A DNA stretch of 28,218 nucleotides from an uncultured Collinsella sp. (GCA_905208975.1 CAJLRE010000020.1:1-28218); one strand, 5' to 3'. Numbered from the stretch's first letter, positions 15,901 through 23,659 are shown. Made by a program: numbers and translations. The notes: generated by a model from the sequence alone, not told the origin.

Positions 15901-16254
15901 GGTAATCTGGAAGGACGGAACCTCGGCGTAGTCGTAAGTTACGCCCTCTCCGCCGGTGCGACCCTGCGGTGCGCCCAAGCGGACCTCGGGCTGGCCCTCG
16001 ATATTGCATATAAAGCTGTACCACACAAGACACGGTTCAGTGCATTTGAGCTCGCCGGTAAAAATGCCATCGCCTTCGTGCTCCATTGGGATCAGGGTCT
16101 CGCCGACTTCATCGACCCAGGTGCGCAGCGTAAGCGTTGCCTGGTTGGAATCGGCATCCTCCAAAATCACCGAGAGTGCAACGGAAGTTCCAGTGGCCAC
16201 AGCGCCAAACGGAGTGCGAAACTGCGGTAGACGGCTGTTGTGTATCAATCTCAT
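12958..16254 (-). CDS. Bifunctional GH13 alpha-glucan hydrolase / GH77 4-alpha-glucanotransferase
   Basis: A single 1098-residue chain with two catalytic modules. Residues 1 to ~118 form a beta-rich N-terminal domain typical of neopullulanase-type GH13 enzymes. The GH13 barrel begins at about 120 (ERGMVYQIFPDRYA) with DGVFNHTGDD, nucleophile Asp in GWRLDVADE (~350), acid/base Glu in LLGEVWEDA (~378) and Asp in SSHDRPR (~452). From about 643 (LDYGAGVVCHITSVPTDDG) the chain is GH77/MalQ-like: Asp in VRLDHFLGF (~907), Glu in AEDLGYLTPGV (~953) and Asp in STHDTSTLAGW (~1001). The GH77 part (~455 residues) is a little shorter than free-standing MalQ. No signal peptide is seen, so it should be cytoplasmic and act on maltodextrins or glycogen-derived chains. 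It lies downstream of the glg operon in the same direction, but a terminator and its own upstream sites separate them. Confidence 0.93.
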   Translation of the reverse strand: MRLIHNSRLPQFRTPFGAVATGTSVALSVILEDADSNQATLTLRTWVDEVGETLIPMEHEGDGIFTGELKCTEPCLVWYSFICNIEGQPEVRLGAPQGRTGGEGVTYDYAEVPSFQITVYKHREVRPEWYERGMVYQIFPDRYARDENWRERTLAEVEKPRNGIQRRMVEDWNEPPVYERAEDGSIKTWDFYGGSLKGIQNDLPRIAELGFTAIYLNPIFEAASNHRYDTADYTKIDPILGTEQDFTELCQAAEKLGISIILDGVFNHTGDDSIYFNRYGNYPGVGAWQSEDSPWRDAFYFHEDGSYDCWWGVGNMPAINESSELVRERLLGKDGVIRKWLRAGAHGWRLDVADELSDDFLAEIKKAVLAEKPDALLLGEVWEDASNKISYGHLRRYLQGSELDSAMDYPFRDMVIGFLMGYKNAYQAAEEIETLRENYPREALSCALNLLSSHDRPRIISVLGGGPDESQLPECERSKWRLDENSMGLAKSRFWLATLMQMTFPGVPSIYYGDEYGLEGLTDPGNRRTLPTKDQLHDFDTLAIVKNASAVRRALPFMIDGEIKAFALNDEVLAYNRTGRDGESATVIINRSLRNSHRVTIPALDECASDVISGHECEIHNGTVTLDLYPLGSSIIYHHAEQRLQEPLDYGAGVVCHITSVPTDDGKPGTIGAPTRRFIDHLAAMGMRYWQVLPVNPTDFFRSPYAGPSAFAGNIDLLPESHEELAADFETWKARGGEDADPLYTAFKHRNADWLEKYCVYMAVKKYFEGESRHDWPADVARYNEHLIDDKRFHDEAELQAYMQYRFDLAWCELMNYAHKKGIEVIGDIPMYVSDDSADAWSEPENFWLSDTGKAIEISGAPPDNFAPEGQVWGNPTFRWDHMKQNGYSWWMDRLRRAFSLYDRVRLDHFLGFHSYFSIPAGKACAEGRWLAGPGKDLFQTAYDELGPLNFIAEDLGYLTPGVRAMASTCGFPGMDVLEFSDYDVRNGVQPTPGKIMYTSTHDTSTLAGWCTRSFAGGDEPSGVEVAAKLMSDALTSDAPLVMMPLQDVLGLGDDTRMNVPGVATGNWTWQADEADVAAAEGKTAQLLRNTHRFWGEA

Positions 16255-16351
16255 AGTACGGTCCAGTTCAATAGAATCATGGCCTGCGGGCCATGGGTTT
16301 TACGCCTAAGATGTAAGTATATCTGTAGTACACAGGGTGTATAAACAACAT

Positions 16352-16396
16352 CCGTTTACCATCGGCGAACGGTTGTCCTAGAAAATCGTTTTACCA
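16352..16396 (-). promoter_or_regulatory. Paired TGGTAAA-type sites upstream of the GH13-GH77 gene
   Basis: On the minus strand TGGTAAAACG (16387-16396) and TGGTAAACGG (16352-16361) lie in the same orientation, 35 bp apart start to start. Possible -10 hexamers occur downstream (TATACA, TATACT) without good -35 boxes. The same decamer occurs in the glgB/HAD intergenic region. LacI-family operators often look like this, but tandem direct half-sites near a poor -35 could also mean activation. Confidence 0.55.
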
Positions 16397-16404
16397 CTAC
16401 CTAC

Positions 16405-16437
16405 AGAGAAGGGGCGCCCGGTTGGAGCGCCCCTTGC
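16405..16437 (-). terminator. Terminator at the end of the glg operon
   Basis: 9-bp stem AAGGGGCGC / GCGCCCCTT (16409-16417 with 16427-16435), 9-nt loop. On the minus strand it ends in TTCTCTG. It lies 35 nt after the glgA stop. Confidence 0.7.
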
Positions 16438-16469
16438 TTAGGGTTTGATGAGGTTTTGGATCGTCTGGA

Positions 16470-18755
16470 TTAGCGGCGCTTGCGGGTGGCCGTTGCCTTG
16501 CGGACGGAAGTCTTCTTCGACGGCGCCTTTTTCTCGGTTGCGGCGGCGGGGGAGACCGGGGTCTCCATTGTGGGCTCGGGCTTGGCCTTTACTGCGGGTT
16601 TGGCCTCGGCCTTAGCTTCCGCCTTAGGAGCAGCAGCCTTGGTCGTGGTCTTTTTGGCCGTCGTTGCAGTGCGCTTGCGCGTGGTGGTCTTGGCGGTCGG
16701 CTTGGCCTCGACAGCTGCCTCGGCCTTGGGCTCGGCGGCTGCCTCCTCGGCCTTGGTCGCAGTAGCATTTGCGGCGGCCTTCGGAGCGGCCTTGGTCGCA
16801 GTAGCCTTGACGGCCGTCGACTTCGTTGCCGTGTTCTTCTTGACGGTCGTTGCCTTCTTGGCGGTCGTGGTCGTCTTCTTGGCAGCGGTCTTTGCCGGAG
16901 CCTTGGCGGCCGGCTTGGCCTCTGCGACCTCGGCCTTTACCTCGGGAGCAGCCTCGGCCTCGGCGGCTTTCTTGGCAGCGGCGGTGGTGCGCTTGCGCGC
17001 GGTCGTTGTCTTGGCAGCGGTGGTCTTGCTCGCGGTCGCGGTCTTGCTCGCAGCGGCTTTCGTGGTCGTGGCCTTCTTCGCCGTCGTCTTACGAGTCGCG
17101 GTCTTCTTAGCTGCGGGCTTTACAGCAGGCTTGACCTCGACCTCTGCCTTGGGAGCAACCTCAGCCTTCACCTCAGGCTCGGCCTTTGCGGGCTCAGCCT
17201 CAACAGACTTCTCCTCGGCCTTGGGCTCCTCGGCGGCCACCGGCTCAGCAACAGCCTCAGGCTCGTCGACAACAGCCGCTGGCCTCTCAATCTCCGGATG
17301 CATAAAGAAGTACAGGTCCAGATACTTGTCGGCCGAGCGCGTCCAGCTAAAGTCCTGGCTCATGGCCTGCGTGACCAGCTGGTTCCAGGCATCGCGGTTG
17401 TCCCAGAACAGACGCGCCGCGCGGAACACCGCGTCGCCCATCTCGTCGCCGTTAAAGTTGCTAAACGAGAAGCCCGTACCCTCGCCGGTAAACTCGTTGT
17501 ACGGGATCACAGTGTCCTTCAGGCCACCGGTCTCGCGCACGATGGGCAAGGTACCGTAGCGCATAGCGATGATCTGCGACAGGCCGCAGGGCTCAAACTT
17601 CGAAGGCATCAGGAACATGTCGGCCGCGGCATACATACGCTGCGACAGCGCAGGATCGAACTCGATGCGTGCGGCCATGGTGCCGGGGTACTTGTCCTGG
17701 AAGTATCGCAGTCCGTCCTCGTAGTCGCGGTCGCCAGTGCCAAGCACGGCCACCTGCACGCTGCCGGCCAGAATGCGGTCGAGCGCGTACATGACCAGGT
17801 CCATGCCCTTTTGGCGCGTCAGGCGCGTGACCATCACCATGAGCGGGCGGTCGTCGCGAACCTCGAGCCCCAGCTCTTCCTGCAGCTTGGCCTTGCACAC
17901 GGCCTTGCCGGAACGGTCCTCCACGGTGTAGTTGGCGGCAATGCGCTTGTCGGTCGCCGGGTCAAAGCCTGCCACATCAATGCCGTTCAGGATACCCTGC
18001 AGCGCGTAGGAACGCTCGCGCAAAACGCCGTCCAGGCCCTCGCCAAATTCGGGCGTCTGGATCTCGTTGGCATAGGTGGGGCTCACCGTAGTGATGGCGT
18101 CGGCATAGCGCAGGGCGCCCAGCATGTAGTTGATGCTGCAGGCGTCGCAACGCAGCTGCGAGGCGGCCGCCGGAATATGCGCCACACCTAGGATGTCCTC
18201 CATCACGGTGTCGCTAAACTGGCCCTGGAACGCCACATTGTGGATCGAGAACACGGTCTTGACGCGGTCGTACAGCGGCAGGCCCTGGTAGAACTCGCGC
18301 AAGAACACGGGCGCCAGTGCGGTCTGCCAGTCATTGCAGTGCAGGATGTCGCACTCAAAGCCGGCCGGCAGGTGCTGCAGGCTCTCGGTGATGGCCTTGG
18401 AGAAGAACGCAAAGCGCTCGCCGTCATCAAAGAAGCCGTACGGATAGTCGCGCGCAAAGTAGCGCTCGTTGTCGATGAACATATAGGTGACGCCGTCGTG
18501 CTCGAGCTTCTCGAGACCGCAGTACTCGTTGCGCCAGCCCAGGCTCACGTAAAAGTCGGAGAAGTGCTCCATCTGCGCCTTGTACTCGTCCTTGATGGTG
18601 GCGTACTTGGGCACCATGACGATGACCTCGGCGCCGGCGCGCACAAGCGCCGCGGGCAGCGAGCCCGCCACGTCGCCCAGGCCACCGGTCTTTACAAACG
18701 GTGCGCACTCGGCCGAGGCAAACACGATCTGCATCTTTTTGCTGGAATCTGCCAT
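16470..18755 (-). CDS. glgA: Glycogen synthase with long lysine-rich C-terminal tail
   Basis: GT5 enzyme transferring glucose from ADP-glucose to the growing glycogen chain. The N-terminal ~485 residues are a normal bacterial GlgA: KTGGLGDV at 22-29 (ADP-glucose binding) and, in the C-terminal Rossmann fold, SKFEPCGLSQIIAMRYGTLP. The remaining ~275 residues are not part of the family: an acidic Ala/Glu/Pro/Lys stretch (EPVAAEEPKAEEKSVEAEPA), then long runs of Lys, Ala and Thr with motifs such as AKKTATRKTTAKKATTTK and a very basic end (RKATATRKRR). The composition resembles histone H1 or mycobacterial HupB tails. There is no stop or frame change between the parts. The start is the inner ATG (MADSS), with GGGAG 5 nt upstream; an ATG 12 nt earlier lacks that spacing. 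Last gene of the glg operon. Confidence 0.95.
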   Translation of the reverse strand: MADSSKKMQIVFASAECAPFVKTGGLGDVAGSLPAALVRAGAEVIVMVPKYATIKDEYKAQMEHFSDFYVSLGWRNEYCGLEKLEHDGVTYMFIDNERYFARDYPYGFFDDGERFAFFSKAITESLQHLPAGFECDILHCNDWQTALAPVFLREFYQGLPLYDRVKTVFSIHNVAFQGQFSDTVMEDILGVAHIPAAASQLRCDACSINYMLGALRYADAITTVSPTYANEIQTPEFGEGLDGVLRERSYALQGILNGIDVAGFDPATDKRIAANYTVEDRSGKAVCKAKLQEELGLEVRDDRPLMVMVTRLTRQKGMDLVMYALDRILAGSVQVAVLGTGDRDYEDGLRYFQDKYPGTMAARIEFDPALSQRMYAAADMFLMPSKFEPCGLSQIIAMRYGTLPIVRETGGLKDTVIPYNEFTGEGTGFSFSNFNGDEMGDAVFRAARLFWDNRDAWNQLVTQAMSQDFSWTRSADKYLDLYFFMHPEIERPAAVVDEPEAVAEPVAAEEPKAEEKSVEAEPAKAEPEVKAEVAPKAEVEVKPAVKPAAKKTATRKTTAKKATTTKAAASKTATASKTTAAKTTTARKRTTAAAKKAAEAEAAPEVKAEVAEAKPAAKAPAKTAAKKTTTTAKKATTVKKNTATKSTAVKATATKAAPKAAANATATKAEEAAAEPKAEAAVEAKPTAKTTTRKRTATTAKKTTTKAAAPKAEAKAEAKPAVKAKPEPTMETPVSPAAATEKKAPSKKTSVRKATATRKRR
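16476..17290 (-). repeat. Low-complexity coding repeats (Lys/Ala/Thr tail of GlgA)
   Basis: The DNA is built of imperfect short repeats, visible on the plus strand as recurring units such as TTCTTGGCAGCGG and GTCGCAGTAGC. These encode the Lys/Ala/Thr-rich tail. Such arrays are prone to length change by slippage or unequal exchange, so tail length may vary between strains. Confidence 0.75.
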
Positions 18756-18778
18756 ATTGTCTCCCATGTTGCAATTCG

Positions 18779-18814
18779 AGAATAGCCGCCTGGCGCTAAC
18801 CGGGCGGCTATTCT
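18779..18814 (-). promoter_or_regulatory. Strong hairpin in the glgD-glgA gap
   Basis: Perfect 12-bp arms AGAATAGCCGCC / GGCGGCTATTCT (18779-18790 with 18803-18814), extendable by a G-T and two G-C pairs to about 15 bp with a 6-nt loop. No T-run follows on the minus strand. It sits between the glgD stop and the glgA ribosome-binding site. It may reduce or stabilise expression of the downstream cistron rather than fully terminate. Confidence 0.6.
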
Positions 18815-18845
18815 ACATGTTACGAGCGATGTTGCGGTGCCAACG

Positions 18846-19973
18846 TTAACGTACGATGGTGGTGTCGGAAGTTAACGGAGCCTTGCCCAGCACCAGGATG
18901 TTCTCGGGCGTGCCGCGAAGCTCGGTGTTGGTGGGGACCACGTTGTTCTTGTCCAGAATGGCGTTCTCAACGCGGGCGCCGCTCTTGATGATGCAGCTCT
19001 GGTTGATGATCGAGTTGGTCACCGAAGCTCCTTCCTCGACCACGACGCCGCGTGACAGGATTGAGTTGCGCACGGTGCCCTTGATGATGCAGCCGGCCGA
19101 GATGATCGAGTTGCACGCGTGGCTGCCGGTCGCATAGCGCGAAGGCGGCACGTCGTGAGCCTTGGTCAGGATCGGGCGCTCGGGATCGAAGAGCTGGTCG
19201 GCGACGGTCTGGTCGAGCAGGTCCATGCTGCGGCGATACAGCGACTTCTCGCTAAACACGCCCACGACCTCGCCCTTGTACTCGTAGCTGCACACGTCGA
19301 TGTTGCCAAAGTCGCCCTGGAGTGCCTCGAGCAGGTCCAGATAGTCGGCGGCCTGGTAGTGGTCGATGATCTCGAGCAGCGTCTCGCGGTTGACGATGCA
19401 GCAGTCCATGGAGGCGTTGTCGCCGTACACGACGCCGGCGCTCACGCCCGTCAGGCGGCCGTTCTCGTTAATCTCGAGCTTGGTCTCGTCATCGACGTTG
19501 CGCGTGGCCTTGCAGTACACCACGGTCATCTGGGCGCCAGATTTCTCGTGCGCCTCGATGATGGTGTTGAGGTCCATGTTAAAGATGATGTTGGTGCCCA
19601 TCATCACGACATAGGGCTTCTCCGAGCGCTGGAACAGCGTCTTGTTGGAGATGATGTCGCGCAGCAGGAAGCGCATGCCGCCCTTGGTGGTGCCATACGC
19701 GTTGCCGGGCACCATGAACAGGCCGCCCTTCTTGCGGTCCAGGCCCCAGTCCTTGCCCGAGCCCACGTGGTCGATCAGCGAGCGGTAGTTACCCGGCATG
19801 ACGACACCGACGGTCTTAATGCCGGCATTCATCATGTTGGACAGCGGAAAGTCGATCAGGCGGTAGCGGCCCAAAAACGGAACGGACGCGATGGGGCGGT
19901 CCTTGAGCAGGACGCTGCCGTAGGTCGAAGAGTAGTTAGCGGTGATATAGCCGATGGCCTTGCGATTGATCAT
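18846..19973 (-). CDS. glgD: GlgD, regulatory ADP-glucose pyrophosphorylase-like subunit
   Basis: Homologue of GlgC that in Bacillus/Clostridium-type systems forms a hetero-oligomer with GlgC. The 375-residue protein has the nucleotidyltransferase fold followed by a left-handed beta-helix (SIISAGCIIKGTVRNSILSRG). The N-terminal loop reads GYITANYSSTYGSVLLKDRP, lacking the GGxGxRL signature that GlgC retains, and the sugar-binding motifs are also divergent, so it is probably not catalytic itself. I start it at ATGATCAAT (MINRKAIG), with GGGGG 9 nt upstream; the longer reading into glgC is unlikely. Only 4 nt separate it from the glgC stop, indicating coupled translation. Confidence 0.93.
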   Translation of the reverse strand: MINRKAIGYITANYSSTYGSVLLKDRPIASVPFLGRYRLIDFPLSNMMNAGIKTVGVVMPGNYRSLIDHVGSGKDWGLDRKKGGLFMVPGNAYGTTKGGMRFLLRDIISNKTLFQRSEKPYVVMMGTNIIFNMDLNTIIEAHEKSGAQMTVVYCKATRNVDDETKLEINENGRLTGVSAGVVYGDNASMDCCIVNRETLLEIIDHYQAADYLDLLEALQGDFGNIDVCSYEYKGEVVGVFSEKSLYRRSMDLLDQTVADQLFDPERPILTKAHDVPPSRYATGSHACNSIISAGCIIKGTVRNSILSRGVVVEEGASVTNSIINQSCIIKSGARVENAILDKNNVVPTNTELRGTPENILVLGKAPLTSDTTIVR

Positions 19974-19977
19974 CGGA

Positions 19978-21126
19978 TCATTCCCCCTTCCCGATAACGA
20001 CGTCATTTCCAACGACGGCCGTATCCTTGGTGGTATCGACAGAGCCGAGCTTCACGCCCTCTTCGACCGTGGAGTTCTCGCCCAAAATAGCGCGGCAGAT
20101 GTGCGCGCCGCTCTTAACGTGCGCACCCGGCAGCAGCACGGAGTCCTCGACCACGGCGCGCTCCTCGATGATGACATCGGTCGAAAGGATCGAGTGGCGA
20201 GCGGTGCCGTAGATCTTGCAGCCGTTGGAGACCAGGCAGTCGTCCAGGCGGCCGTCCGGTCCAATGTAGTGCGGCGGACGCGTGGTGATGTTGGACATGA
20301 TGGGGAAGTTCTTGTCAAACAGATCGAACTCGGGGTTGTTGCCCAGCAGGTCCATCGAGGTCTCGTGGAAGCTGGCGATGGTGCCGACGTCCTTCCAAAA
20401 GCCGTGGAACTCGTAGCTGTACAGGCGCTTGTTCTCGCCGAGCAGCTTGGGGATGATGTCCTTGCCAAAGTCGTGGCTCGAGCGCTGGTCCAGAGCATCC
20501 TCCTCGAGCGCCTCGATCAGCACGTCGGCCGAGAAGATGTAGATGCCCATGGACGCGAGGTTCGAATCGGGTTTCTCGGGCTTCTCGGTGAACTTGGTGA
20601 TGCGGCCGTCCTCGGGGTCGGTGGTCAGGATGCCAAAGCGGCTGGCCTCCTCCCACGGCACGGGCATAACGCTCACCGTGAGGTCGGCGTTGTTCTCAAT
20701 GTGCGTCTTGAGCATCTTGCGGTAGTCCATGCGATACAGGTGATCGCCCGAAAGAATCAGGACGTACTTGGGGTCGTTGGCCTTGATGTAGTCGAGGTTC
20801 TGCGTAATGGCGTCGGCCGTGCCCGCATACCAGGCGCCACCGGTCTGCGTCTCGTACGGCGGCAGGATCGACACGCCGCCGTCACGGCTGTCCAGATCCC
20901 ACGCCTCGCCGGAGCCCACGTAGGCATGCAGCAGGTAGGGACGGTACTGCGTCAGAACGCCCACCGTGTCGATACCCGAGTTGGAGCAGTTGGAGAGCGA
21001 AAAGTCGATAATGCGGAACTTGCCACCAAAGCTAACCGCCGGCTTAGCGATCTTTTGGGTGAGTGCCCCCAATCGGCTGCCCTGTCCTCCTGCGAGGAGC
21101 ATCGCGATGCATTCTTTCTTACTCAT
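19978..21126 (-). CDS. glgC: Glucose-1-phosphate adenylyltransferase (ADP-glucose pyrophosphorylase)
   Basis: Makes ADP-glucose from glucose-1-phosphate and ATP, the committed step of glycogen synthesis. The 382-residue protein has LLAGGQGSRLGALTQ at 11-25 (catalytic GGxGxRL), KPAVSFGGKFRIIDFSLSNC, SGDHLYRMDY, the FTEKPEKP sugar-binding motif and EFHGFWKDVGT, then a beta-helix C-terminus. All catalytic positions expected for the active subunit appear intact, in contrast to GlgD beside it. AAGGAG lies 6 nt before the ATG. It is preceded by a 106-bp gap with a hairpin after glgP. Confidence 0.97.
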   Translation of the reverse strand: MSKKECIAMLLAGGQGSRLGALTQKIAKPAVSFGGKFRIIDFSLSNCSNSGIDTVGVLTQYRPYLLHAYVGSGEAWDLDSRDGGVSILPPYETQTGGAWYAGTADAITQNLDYIKANDPKYVLILSGDHLYRMDYRKMLKTHIENNADLTVSVMPVPWEEASRFGILTTDPEDGRITKFTEKPEKPDSNLASMGIYIFSADVLIEALEEDALDQRSSHDFGKDIIPKLLGENKRLYSYEFHGFWKDVGTIASFHETSMDLLGNNPEFDLFDKNFPIMSNITTRPPHYIGPDGRLDDCLVSNGCKIYGTARHSILSTDVIIEERAVVEDSVLLPGAHVKSGAHICRAILGENSTVEEGVKLGSVDTTKDTAVVGNDVVIGKGE

Positions 21127-21166
21127 CGATTTCTCCTTCTGTCATCGATGTTCCTAAACCCATTAG

Positions 21167-21197
21167 CGACGGGCACGGCGCTCGGTCGCGCCCGTCG
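21167..21197 (-). promoter_or_regulatory. Hairpin in the glgP-glgC gap
   Basis: 8-bp stem CGACGGGC / GCCCGTCG (21167-21174 with 21190-21197), 15-nt loop and no T-run. It may separate expression of glgP from glgC/glgD/glgA or mark an mRNA processing point. Confidence 0.45.
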
Positions 21198-21232
21198 AGT
21201 AATGCCGTGTGGCAAAGGGGGCTCGCGCGCCT

Positions 21233-23659
21233 TTACGCGTGCCAGATCTCGTCGCGGTACTCGCGAATGGTGCGGTCGCTCGAGAACCAGCCGGAGGAGG
21301 CGGTGTTGAGCAGGGCCTTGCGGTTCCAGGTCTCCTGGTCACCATAGCTGTTCGTGAGCTTTTCCCATGCATCCACGTAGCTACGGAAGTCGGCCATGAC
21401 CAGGTCGGGGTCGTTGTTGTTCATGAGCTCGTTATAGATGCTCTCGAAGTTGCCCGAAAGACCCGCAAACGTGTTGTCCTTGAGCTCGTCCATCACGCGG
21501 CCCAGACGCTCGCGGTCGCCGTTGAGGGTATCCCACGCAAAGTAGCTGTTCGATGCCCAGAGCTGCTCGACCTCGGGGGCGGTCAGGCCAAAGATGGCCT
21601 CGTTCTCGCGGCCGGCCAGATCGGCGATCTCGATGTTGGCGCCGTCGAGGGTGCCCAGCGTAATGGCGCCGTTCATCATGAGCTTCATGTTGGACGTGCC
21701 CGAGGCCTCCTTGCCGGCCGTGGAGATCTGCTCCGAGATCTCGGCGGCGGGGTAGATGAGCTGGGCGTTGCTCACGCGGAAGTTGGGGATAAAGCAGACC
21801 TTCATGACCTCGTTGACGCGGGCGTCGTTGTTGATGACTTCGGCCACGGAGTTAATGAGGCGGATGGTCTCCTTGGCGAAGGTGTAGCTCGAGGCAGCCT
21901 TGCCGCTAAAGATGAAGGTCGTCGGCGTCACGTGGAAGTTGGGATCGGCGATGCGACGGTTGTAGATATCCATCACCTTCATGATGTTCATGAGCTGGCG
22001 CTTGTAGGCGTGGAAGCGCTTCACCTGAACATCGAAGACGGTGTTGGGGTCAATGACCAGACCGGTCTCGGCCTTAACGTAGGCGGCCAGGCGCTCCTTG
22101 TTGGCGCGCTTGGAGGCACCCACGGCCTTCAGGAACTCGGTGTCGTCCTTAAACTCCTTGAGCTTCTCCAGCTCAAAGGCGTCCTTGAGCCAACCATCGC
22201 CAATGGCCTCGGTCACGAGTTTGGCATAGGTGGGGTTGGCCTCGGCAAAGAAGCGACGGTGCGAGATGCCGTTAGTCTTGTTGTTGAACTTCTCGGGCGT
22301 CAGGGCATAGAAGTCCTTGAGCACGATGTTCTTGATGATGTCGGAGTGGATCTTGGCCACGCCGTTGACGCTGTGGCTGCAGATCACGGACAGGTTGGCC
22401 ATGCGAATCTCGCCGTCCCACAGGATGGCGGTCTGGCGCAGACGTTCCTGCCAGCCCTCCTGCGTGGTGTCGAACGACTCGTGCCAACGACGGCTAATCT
22501 CGTCGATGATCTGGTACACGCGGGGGAGGAGCTTGGAGAACGTGCCGATGGGCCACTTCTCCAGGGCCTCGGGCAGGATGGTGTGGTTGGTGTAGCTCAC
22601 GACCTGCGTCACGATGTTCCAGGCGTCATCCCACTCGAGCTTCTTCTCGTCGATGAGGATACGCATGAGCTCGGGGCCGCACATGGCGGGGTGCGTATCG
22701 TTGGTGTGGATGGCCACAAACTGCGGCAGCAGCTCCCAGTTCTCGCCGCGCTCCTTCTCAAAGGTGTCGAGCAGGCTGTAGATGCCGGCCGAGACAAACA
22801 GGTACTCCTGCTTTAGGCGCAGCAGGCGACCGTGCTCGCCGGCGTCGTTGGGGTAGAGGATGGCGCTGATGGCCTCGGCTTCGGCACGCTCGGCATCGGC
22901 CAGGGCGTAGTCGCCGCGGTTGAAGGCCTCCAGATCGAAGTGCTCCTCGACCGGTTCGGCGGCCCAGACGCGCAGCTTGTTGACGGTCTCGCCGGCATAG
23001 CCCACCACGGGGATGTCATAAGGAACGGCCAGGATGTCCTGCGTATCTACCGTGCGGTAGAACGTGCGGCCGTTCTCCTCAAAGCCCTCAACATGGCCAC
23101 CAAACTTAATGGTCACGGCCTTGTCCTGACGGCGGACCTCCCAAGGATAGCCGTGGGTGAGCCACTCGTCGGTGGCCTCGACCTGGCTGCCGTTGACGAT
23201 CTCCTGCTTAAACAGGCCGTAGCGGTAGCGCATGCCGTTGCCGTAGCCGGCAATGCCCTCGGCTGCCATGGAATCCAGGAAGCATGCGGCCAGACGGCCC
23301 AGGCCGCCGTTGCCCAGAGCCGGATCGGGCTCCTGGTTCTCGATGACGGACAGGTCGAAGCCCATGTCGTCGAGCGCCTCGGCGACCATGTCGCGCACGC
23401 CAAAGTTGAGCAGGTAGTTGTCGAGCAGGCGACCGATCAAAAACTCGATCGAGAAGTAGTACACGCGCTTCTTGCCCTCGGCGGTGACGCGGGCGTCGCT
23501 CTTGGTGGCAACGGTGCGCGCCTTCTCGGCCACGAGCTTGGCCAGGGCGTTAAAGCGGTCGAGGTCGCCGGCGGCCTCGACGCTCTTGCCGCTGATGCTC
23601 ATGACGGCATCGCGATAGAGCTCGGTAAACTCCTGCTTGTTGTCGAAGATCTTATTCAT
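21233..23659 (-). CDS. glgP: Glycogen/starch/alpha-glucan phosphorylase
   Basis: GT35 enzyme releasing alpha-glucose-1-phosphate from the non-reducing ends of glycogen, using pyridoxal phosphate. The 808-residue length is typical. The PLP-lysine motif GKEASGTSNMKLMMNGAITL lies near residue 650, and the N-terminal domain has SIEFLIGRLLDNYLLNFG and GNGGLGRLAACFLDSMA. No Lys-rich tail is present, in contrast to GlgB and GlgA. AAAGGA lies 4 nt before the ATG. It is the second gene after glgB, with a 94-bp gap that holds a short GC hairpin. Confidence 0.97.
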   Translation of the reverse strand: MNKIFDNKQEFTELYRDAVMSISGKSVEAAGDLDRFNALAKLVAEKARTVATKSDARVTAEGKKRVYYFSIEFLIGRLLDNYLLNFGVRDMVAEALDDMGFDLSVIENQEPDPALGNGGLGRLAACFLDSMAAEGIAGYGNGMRYRYGLFKQEIVNGSQVEATDEWLTHGYPWEVRRQDKAVTIKFGGHVEGFEENGRTFYRTVDTQDILAVPYDIPVVGYAGETVNKLRVWAAEPVEEHFDLEAFNRGDYALADAERAEAEAISAILYPNDAGEHGRLLRLKQEYLFVSAGIYSLLDTFEKERGENWELLPQFVAIHTNDTHPAMCGPELMRILIDEKKLEWDDAWNIVTQVVSYTNHTILPEALEKWPIGTFSKLLPRVYQIIDEISRRWHESFDTTQEGWQERLRQTAILWDGEIRMANLSVICSHSVNGVAKIHSDIIKNIVLKDFYALTPEKFNNKTNGISHRRFFAEANPTYAKLVTEAIGDGWLKDAFELEKLKEFKDDTEFLKAVGASKRANKERLAAYVKAETGLVIDPNTVFDVQVKRFHAYKRQLMNIMKVMDIYNRRIADPNFHVTPTTFIFSGKAASSYTFAKETIRLINSVAEVINNDARVNEVMKVCFIPNFRVSNAQLIYPAAEISEQISTAGKEASGTSNMKLMMNGAITLGTLDGANIEIADLAGRENEAIFGLTAPEVEQLWASNSYFAWDTLNGDRERLGRVMDELKDNTFAGLSGNFESIYNELMNNNDPDLVMADFRSYVDAWEKLTNSYGDQETWNRKALLNTASSGWFSSDRTIREYRDEIWHA

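Noticed and set aside
16473..17300. GlgA tail as a frameshift artefact or separate gene
   Set aside because: The frame is continuous from the GT5 domain, composition is coherent Lys/Ala/Thr over more than 250 residues, and GlgB has a similar tail, so it is unlikely to be a sequencing error.
21209..22816. Plus-strand open frame (535 codons) opposite glgP
   Set aside because: Mirror frame of glgP with low-information composition; glgP motifs are intact on the minus strand.
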